Shown here: one piece after another, positions 58,950 through 64,000 of the stretch | Numbering within the stretch: position 1 is the stretch's first letter | Layout of the letters: every line of letters starts with the position of its first letter | DNA from: Hyphomicrobiales bacterium | GTDB taxonomy: Bacteria; Pseudomonadota; Alphaproteobacteria; Rhizobiales; Beijerinckiaceae | Direction of reading: 5' to 3' | DNA: 64,000 bases | NCBI GenBank assembly: GCA_027483505.1 | Contig: JAIXUP010000037.1 | Location: 39,661 to 103,660 of the forward strand | Made by a program: the position numbers and the translations under genes | The notes under the pieces: model-generated | What the model was told of the DNA's origin: nothing | The model's input: only the letters and a program-made list of their open reading frames with translations | Database searches by the model: none

Positions 58950-60185
58950 TCAATCCGATCTGCCGTTCGTCACCAGCCGGTCGAGCTGCCAGTAGGCGAT
59001 GGCCGCGGCAATCGCGGCGATCATGGCGATCCAGAGGGTCATGACCTTGCCAAGCCCGTCATACAGGACCGCGAACAGCAGCGGGGAGGCGGCGAACATC
59101 AGGTTGAGCCAGCGCGAGAGCTTGCCGAGCGTCGCGGCATAGCCCCCGGGCCCGAACAATTCGAAGGGCAGGGTGGCGCGCGAGGTTGCGATCAGGCCGG
59201 TCGCCACGCCGTAGAGCGCCATGGCGGCGCCGATCATGACGATCTGTGCGGCGCCGCTGGCCGTGTCCCCGAAGGCCCACAGCATCATGCCGAACACCAC
59301 GGGCGGGAAGAGGGATGCGCCCGCCACGATGCGCATGCCGGACACATGGCCGGCGAGCAAGAAGTCAGTCAGCCGCGCGACGAAGGTGAAGTAGGCTGTG
59401 AACGAGGCGAGGAAGATCGCCATGGACAGGTCCATGCCCGCCTGCCGGAACATGGCCACGAAGTAGAGCGGCAGGCCCCAGGACACGAGGCCGCTGATGC
59501 CGGCCGCGACCACAAGCAGCCAGAAGCCCTTGCTGCGCTGGCTGGCCTCGAGAAGGCCCTGGACGACCGGCGCGATGTCCTTCTCAAGCGGTGTGGCCGT
59601 GTCCGGCTTGCGGATGAGGGCATGGGCAAGCGGCAGACAAAGCAGAGCCTGAACTCCGGCATAGACAAAGCAGACCGCGCGCCATCCGATCTCCGCTTCA
59701 AGCCATCCGGTCAAAGGCCAGATTACGCCGTTCGACAGGCCGCCGAACAGCATCAGCGCCCTCAGCCCGCGCCGGCCGCGCTCCGGAAAGCTCTGTGTGA
59801 CGGAGGCGAGCGCGCCGATGCTCAGCGACATCGGCATGCCCAGTCCGATGAAGACCCAGGCGGCAAGATAGGTCAGAGGCCCGGTGCTCAGGCCGATGCC
59901 GACCAGACCGAGCGCGAGCAGGATCTTGCCGATCATCATCGGGTTGCGGGCGCCATCGCTGTCGATCCACTTGCCGCAGCGCGGCGCGATCGCCGCAGCC
60001 ACCAGCAGCATCACCGAAATGCCGCCGTAGATCACCTCTCGCCCGACATCGAGATCGCGCCCGATCGGACGGTCAAGGATCGATGGCAGGTAGAAGGTGG
60101 TGCCCCAGCCGAGCATTTGCGTCAGCGCGATGCCCGCCACGAAGAGCGGGAACGACCGGTCCTTGGCAGGGGCGGCAATGCTCAT
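58950..60185 (-). CDS. MFS transporter
   Basis: The ATG at 60185 overlaps the ABC exporter stop (ATGA) and gives 411 residues; the frame to 60278 lies within that gene. About twelve hydrophobic segments are seen, starting with FPLFVAGIALTQMLGWGTTFYLPS. Motif-A-like loops are weak. MLGWGTTFYLPSI resembles the major-facilitator families annotated as monocarboxylate or oxalate/formate-type carriers. Substrate unknown; coupling to the exporter suggests a joint function. Confidence 0.88.
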   Translation of the reverse strand: MSIAAPAKDRSFPLFVAGIALTQMLGWGTTFYLPSILDRPIGRDLDVGREVIYGGISVMLLVAAAIAPRCGKWIDSDGARNPMMIGKILLALGLVGIGLSTGPLTYLAAWVFIGLGMPMSLSIGALASVTQSFPERGRRGLRALMLFGGLSNGVIWPLTGWLEAEIGWRAVCFVYAGVQALLCLPLAHALIRKPDTATPLEKDIAPVVQGLLEASQRSKGFWLLVVAAGISGLVSWGLPLYFVAMFRQAGMDLSMAIFLASFTAYFTFVARLTDFLLAGHVSGMRIVAGASLFPPVVFGMMLWAFGDTASGAAQIVMIGAAMALYGVATGLIATSRATLPFELFGPGGYAATLGKLSRWLNLMFAASPLLFAVLYDGLGKVMTLWIAMIAAIAAAIAYWQLDRLVTNGRSD

Positions 60186-62077
60186 TTCGTCAACGTGACC
60201 CTCACGCTGGGCTCTTCCGCCTCCGCCGCACGCTTGAGTGTCTCCTCGGCGAAGGCGACCTCGCGCTGCCTGTTCCACATCGCCGCGTAGATGCCGTTCC
60301 GCTCCAGCAGAACCTCATGGGTGCCGCGCTCGGCGATCACGCCCTTGTCCAGCACGATGATCTCGTCGGCGTTGACCACGGTGGACAGGCGGTGGGCGAT
60401 GACCAGCGTGGTGCGCCCGACCGAGACCTTGTCAAGCGAGCCCTGGATCTCGCGCTCTGTGAAAGTGTCGAGCGCGCTCGTCGCTTCGTCCAGCACAAGC
60501 ACGGGCGGGGCCTTCAGAAGGGTGCGGGCGATCGCAACGCGCTGTTTCTCGCCGCCGGAGAGCTTGAGGCCGCGTTCGCCGACCTGCGTCTTGTAGCCAT
60601 CCGGCAATGAGTTGATGAAGCTGTCGATCTGCGCCATGTCGGCGGCCGCGCGCACCTCGGCCTCGGACGCGCCGTCGCGGCCATAGGCAATGTTGTAGCC
60701 GATGGTGTCGTTGAACAGGACCGTGTCCTGCGGGACCATGCCGATCGCTGCCCGCAGCGATGTCTGCGTCACTTCCGCGATCGGTTGGCCGTCGATCAGG
60801 ACTCGGCCGGCGCTCGGTTCGTAGAAGCGGAACAGCAGGCGCGAAATCGTCGACTTGCCGGCCCCCGACGGCCCGACGATGGCGATTGTCTTGCCGGGCG
60901 GGACCGTGAAGCTGATGCCCTTGAGAATCTTGCGCTCGGGCACGTAGGCGAAATGCACATCCTCGAAGGTGACCTCGCCGGCGCTGACCTTGAGGTCGGG
61001 GGCGCCGGGCTTGTCGACAATCTCGGGGTCGCGGTTCAGGAGGTTGAACATCTCCTCGATGTTCAGGGTTGCCTGCTTGATCTCGCGGTAGACGGTGCCC
61101 ATGAAGTTGAGCGGCGTGTAGAGTTGGATCAGCAGCGCGTTGATCAGGACAAAGTCGCCAAGCGTGTTGCGGCCCGACCGGATTCCGTCGACGCACATCC
61201 ACATCGCGATGGCGAGCGCCACCGAGAAGATGAAGGCCTGGCCGAAGTTGAGCAGAGCCAGCGACTGGTAGGCCTTGACGCTGTTGCGCTCGTACTTGGC
61301 CATGGCGACGTCATAGCGGGCGGTCTCGCGCCGCTCCGCGCCGAAATACTTCACGGTCTCAAAGTTCAGCAGCGAGTCGATCGCCTTGGCGTTGGCGTCG
61401 GTGTCGCTGTCGTTCATGTTGCGGCGGATGCTGATGCGCCACTCGGTCGCCTTGATCGTGAAGGCCATGTAGATGACGACCATCGAGACGAGCAGCACGA
61501 CATAGCGCCAGTCGAAAGTCCAAAACAGGACGGCGATCATCAGCGTCAGTTCGACGATGACCGGCACAAGCTGGTTCAACCCCAGCCGCACCATATCCTC
61601 GATGCCGGAGCGACCGCGTTCGAGGATGCGCGTCAGGCCACCGGTCTTGCGTTCGAGATGAAACCGCAGGGACAGGTGGTGCAGATGCGCGAATGTCTGG
61701 TGGGCAAGCTTGCGCACCGCATGCATGAATACCGGAGCGAAGACCGCGTCGCGCAACTGGATGAAGGCCGCCGAGCCCACGCGCATGACGCCATAGATCG
61801 CGACGAGCAGGATAGGCGTCAGCACCAGCCATCTGGTGCTGGGGGCGCCCAACTCGGCGGCAAGCTGATCGGTTGCCCACTTGAACGAGAACGGCACGCC
61901 GACGAGAATGATACGCCCGATGACGAGCAGCCCGAAGGCCAGCAGCACGCGCATCTGCAGATCGGCGCGGTCCTTCGGCCACAGATACGGCCACAGCGCC
62001 TTGAAGGTCGGAACAAATCCGCCCGATGCGGCGGACACGCCTGCTTTCGGGCTTGCGGGGTCTGGTGCTGATGCCAT
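60182..62077 (-). CDS. ABCB/Atm1-type ABC exporter (fused permease-ATPase)
   Basis: A 631-residue half-transporter. Six membrane helices (residues ~40-330) include the Atm1-like segments NFETVKYFGAERRETARYD and YTPLNFMGTVYREIKQATLNIEEMF, followed by an ATPase with IVGPSGAGKSTISRLLFRFY (Walker A), LKLSGGEKQRVAIARTL (signature) and VLVLDEATSALD (Walker B). This is the type that exports glutathione or persulfide conjugates and protects against heavy metals in alphaproteobacteria. The MFS gene overlaps its end. Confidence 0.93.
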   Translation of the reverse strand: MASAPDPASPKAGVSAASGGFVPTFKALWPYLWPKDRADLQMRVLLAFGLLVIGRIILVGVPFSFKWATDQLAAELGAPSTRWLVLTPILLVAIYGVMRVGSAAFIQLRDAVFAPVFMHAVRKLAHQTFAHLHHLSLRFHLERKTGGLTRILERGRSGIEDMVRLGLNQLVPVIVELTLMIAVLFWTFDWRYVVLLVSMVVIYMAFTIKATEWRISIRRNMNDSDTDANAKAIDSLLNFETVKYFGAERRETARYDVAMAKYERNSVKAYQSLALLNFGQAFIFSVALAIAMWMCVDGIRSGRNTLGDFVLINALLIQLYTPLNFMGTVYREIKQATLNIEEMFNLLNRDPEIVDKPGAPDLKVSAGEVTFEDVHFAYVPERKILKGISFTVPPGKTIAIVGPSGAGKSTISRLLFRFYEPSAGRVLIDGQPIAEVTQTSLRAAIGMVPQDTVLFNDTIGYNIAYGRDGASEAEVRAAADMAQIDSFINSLPDGYKTQVGERGLKLSGGEKQRVAIARTLLKAPPVLVLDEATSALDTFTEREIQGSLDKVSVGRTTLVIAHRLSTVVNADEIIVLDKGVIAERGTHEVLLERNGIYAAMWNRQREVAFAEETLKRAAEAEEPSVRVTLTK

Positions 62078-62283
62078 GCGGGGAAACTACCTCTGACCTC
62101 GGCGTATAAAGCTTTCCCGCTGGCCGCGCGAGGCGCGTGCGCGCAAATGCGCATTGCGTGACGCGCCGGAAAGCACAGTGATCTGCGCGCGTTCGGCCTT
62201 GCTGTTGCCGCAACCGCAATTTCATGTAGCTTCAGTGCGGCAATCGCCGGAGCGCGGCGAAAAGCAAGGACGGGAACATCCCT

Positions 62284-62628
62284 ATGAAGACACTGATTGT
62301 ATCGTCAATCATCTTGGCCGGCATGGCGCTCGCGCCGATGGGCCCGGCAGTGGCCCAGCAGCGCGCCCAGAAGCCGCCGGGCGAGATCACCCTGATCAAC
62401 GGGCGGACGGTTGCCGTGACCGCCTTCGAGATCGCCACGAGTGGCGACAATCCGCGCCTCGTCGCCAAGCTTGCCAAGCCGCTGGCGGCCGGAAAATCCA
62501 TCAAGATCAAGCTCAACAAGCCGACCGGATGCTCGTTCTTCGTGCTGGCCCGTTTCGAGGATGAGAGCGAGAACGATTCGGACGGCCTCAACCTGTGCGG
62601 CGAAAAGCAGATCCGCCTGACCGACTGA
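62284..62628 (+). CDS. small exported hypothetical protein (114 aa)
   Basis: The signal peptide ends at AVAQQ. The ~90-residue mature domain is beta-rich (GEITLINGRTVAVTAFEIATSG, PLAAGKSIKIKLNKP) with two cysteines (GCSFFVLARF and LNLCGEK) that may form a disulfide. Tissierella-like or enzyme motifs are absent. I do not recognise a named family. It lies 10 nt upstream of yacG on the same strand and may be co-transcribed. Confidence 0.75.
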   Translation: MKTLIVSSIILAGMALAPMGPAVAQQRAQKPPGEITLINGRTVAVTAFEIATSGDNPRLVAKLAKPLAAGKSIKIKLNKPTGCSFFVLARFEDESENDSDGLNLCGEKQIRLTD

Positions 62629-62638
62629 CAGGCCGCCC

Positions 62639-62845
62639 ATGGACCAGAAAGTGACCGGGCTGCGCCTGAAGGCGAAGCCATGCCCAATGTGCGCGCGACC
62701 ATGCGAACAGGCCTGGAAGCCGTTCTGTTCGAAGCGCTGCGCGGATGCGGACCTGGCGAACTGGCTCAAAGGGGCCTACGCCGTCCCTGTGGTTGAGGAT
62801 AATGCGGCGCCCGATCGTGACGCCGACAGGGCCGGAGAGCGCTGA
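62639..62845 (+). CDS. yacG: DNA gyrase inhibitor YacG
   Basis: A 68-residue zinc protein. The four zinc cysteines are in CPMCARP and FCSKRCADADLANWLKGAY, the YacG signature. It inhibits DNA gyrase by binding GyrB in E. coli. It is followed by tRNA-Phe as usual in Hyphomicrobiales, but its customary upstream partner maf is elsewhere. Confidence 0.95.
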   Translation: MDQKVTGLRLKAKPCPMCARPCEQAWKPFCSKRCADADLANWLKGAYAVPVVEDNAAPDRDADRAGER

Positions 62846-63013
62846 AGCGCCGTTCGGTCCGGCCTTGTCCACCTGATTTGGAATGGCTCCGGTTTGAGCG
62901 CCGGCCCAGCCGGCGAAAGACATGGCGCCACAGCGACGGAAACGGCTGGACAGGCCAAAAGCGAGCGACTATACCCCGCGCACCAACAGCCGATGGCCTT
63001 GCCTCCGGCCGGC

Positions 63014-63089
63014 GCCCGAGTAGCTCAGTTGGTAGAGCAAGCGATTGAAAATCGCTGTGTCACTGGTTCGATTCCGGTCTCGGGCACCA
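63014..63089 (+). tRNA. tRNA-Phe (anticodon GAA)
   Basis: The acceptor arms GCCCGAG and CTCGGGC pair perfectly, with discriminator A and CCA encoded. The D-loop has AGTTGGTAGAGC, the anticodon stem AGCGA/TCGCT encloses TTGAAAA with GAA at 63047-63049, and the T-loop is GGTTCGATTCC. Total length is 76 nt. Confidence 0.98.
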
Positions 63090-63515
63090 CCTATTTTATC
63101 GAATTATATCAATCACTTAGTAGATATAAATGATCCCGAAGTGTCCGGGACTTAGCGGCGATGGCCCCGAAAGCGCGCTCTCACAGGGCTGAAAAATCGG
63201 GCGTTTAAGCCCCCAAATTCCACGCCGTTTCTGGGCCTGGAAGTCGGAATATGTCACTTTTTTCAGGCCGAACCCGACGAGAACGGGTTCGCACTACGGG
63301 AGACCGGTTCGCAGATCCATTGACCGCAGTCCTCGCTATCGGTGGTCAGGACATCACTCCCTTTGGATCAGTTGATCAAGGTCGCACATGTCGCAAACTC
63401 GCCTTGCGCGAAATCGAGAACTATTCATCCATTCAAGACAAACTATAGATTATATCTATTTGATTCGCTGATGAGATGGTTTTATCAATGTCTGGAATGA
63501 AATGAGGAGCATCAG
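63090..63515 (+). promoter_or_regulatory. lower-GC stretch after tRNA-Phe, no clear gene
   Basis: About 425 bp, with an AT-rich patch right after the tRNA and another before the HD-domain gene. A 65-codon frame at 63251-63448 has no ribosome-binding site or family likeness. No tRNA-end duplicate or integrase fragment could be recognised. It likely includes the promoter of the next gene. Confidence 0.4.
63445..63459. promoter_or_regulatory. ATAGAT-TAT-ATCTAT dyad upstream of the HD-domain gene
   Basis: A perfect 6-3-6 inverted repeat, 56 bp before the ATG at 63516, in AT-rich DNA. It is a candidate operator or promoter element. No regulator gene is seen in the window for it. Confidence 0.3.
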
Positions 63516-64000
63516 ATGGACGTTCGTTCGACACTCATTGACATCTATGCCAACAAGGCGACAGGCTGGTATGGCCTCTCAGCCGTGAACCAACTCCAGC
63601 ACGCGCTGCAATCTGCGGCTTTGGCGGAAGCAGCGGGTGAGCCGGCCTGGTTCATATCGGCAGCTCTACTGCATGACGTAGGCCACATGATCCATGATCT
63701 CGGCGAGGATGCTGCCGATCATGGAATCGACGATTCTCATGAAGAACTGGCAGCGAACTGGCTGGCGCGACACTTTGGACCGGAAGTGTCCGAGCCGGTT
63801 CGGCTCCATGTTCCAGCAAAGCGGTACCTTTGCGCGGTTGATGCAAGCTATTTTGGCAAGCTTTCCGAAGATTCCGTCAAGTCGCTTGCCTTGCAGGGTG
63901 GCCCGATGGCGGCCGATGAGGTGATTGCCTTTCGGGCAAATCCGCACTTTGAAGCTGCCGTGCGCCTACGCACCATTGATGACAAGGCGAAGGACCCAAA
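63516..64000 (+). CDS. PhnZ/TmpB-like HD-domain oxygenase, 3'-truncated by the window edge
   Basis: The ATG at 63516 after GAGGAG opens a frame to the end, 161 codons visible. The HD-oxygenase plan is clear: WYGLSAVNQLQHALQSAALAE (first metal His in QHALQ), AALLHDVGHM (HD pair), the later DSHEELAANWLARHFG and LHVPAKRYLCAVDASY with the distal His. PhnZ-type enzymes oxidatively cleave hydroxylated aminophosphonates with a mixed-valent di-iron site. The Tyr-x-x-Glu motif of PhnZ that contacts the substrate amine is Tyr-Gly-Leu-Ser here, so the substrate may differ. The partner hydroxylase would lie downstream. Confidence 0.85.
   Translation, partial: MDVRSTLIDIYANKATGWYGLSAVNQLQHALQSAALAEAAGEPAWFISAALLHDVGHMIHDLGEDAADHGIDDSHEELAANWLARHFGPEVSEPVRLHVPAKRYLCAVDASYFGKLSEDSVKSLALQGGPMAADEVIAFRANPHFEAAVRLRTIDDKAKDP

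Noticed and set aside
63251..63448. A 65-codon ORF between tRNA-Phe and the HD-domain gene
   Set aside because: No ribosome-binding site, no recognisable family, and composition not typical of coding sequence in this genome.
63014..63515. tRNA-Phe as an integration site of a genomic island
   Set aside because: The tRNA is intact and lower-GC DNA follows, but I found no repeat of its 3' end and no integrase in the window. The downstream sequence would be needed.

Overview
The window is high-GC DNA, roughly 65% by eye, from an alphaproteobacterium, most likely of the order Hyphomicrobiales. The evidence is the order ftsW-murG-murC ... murB ... ddl-ftsQ-ftsA-ftsZ-lpxC-bamD-recN-ligA, a rhizobial-type FtsZ with a long linker, a class II DAHP synthase, a second short GluRS, DUF2865 and CreA proteins, an Omp25-like barrel, and CtrA-like TTAA-N7-TTAA sites. 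I cannot name the genus from sequence alone.

Layout. 1-1066 is the end of a MacB/FtsX-type ABC permease. 1206-2553 holds a LuxR-type regulator and a 60-residue orphan. 2570-9229 (minus) is a compact methionine-cycle operon: an ArsR-methyltransferase regulator of SahR type, metF, metH, a small secreted protein and a GNAT enzyme, with a palindromic operator just upstream of the regulator. 9478-33171 is the cell-wall/division (dcw) cluster and its usual followers (lpxC, bamD, recN, ligA). It is interrupted twice: murC and murB are separated by threonine aldolase, a DUF4344 metallopeptidase and an RTX subtilase; murB and ddl are separated by two exported proteins on the opposite strand. 33309-44520 carries an orphan chemoreceptor, an ABC-F ATPase, MmcQ/YjbR, DAHP synthase, an outer-membrane barrel, NAD+ synthetase, a membrane protein and GluRS. 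44524-48538 holds DUF2865, MarR, an orphan TRAP binding protein, CreA and a small secreted protein. 48856-53273 is cysS, a DUF559 nuclease-like gene, a CysS-tail-like ORF, GNAT and cimA, with overlapping or nearly overlapping ends. 53280-62077 (minus) has acyl-CoA synthetase-maf, pssA, a trypsin-like protease, psd, and an MFS-ABC exporter pair. 62284-64000 has a small secreted protein, yacG, tRNA-Phe, a low-GC non-coding stretch and the start of a PhnZ-like HD oxygenase.

Most unusual signals. (1) At cysS, a DUF559 (VSR-like fold) endonuclease gene sits between the cysS stop codon and a second copy of the last 46 nt of cysS. The two copies differ only at third codon positions, and the copy now serving cysS follows a low-GC stretch covering the C-terminal part of the enzyme. 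This looks like an element that enters an essential gene and supplies a replacement 3' end. (2) The N-terminus of the same DUF559 gene is a palindromic repeat with inverted ends, and a relative of it lies between metF and metH, which suggests a nuclease-repeat association. (3) The first ~390 nt of ligA (adenylation subdomain Ia plus an N-terminal extension) are about 31% GC in the sampled lines, while the rest looks native, a second case of an end domain of a housekeeping enzyme being foreign. These interpretations are inferences; the repeats and composition are directly visible.
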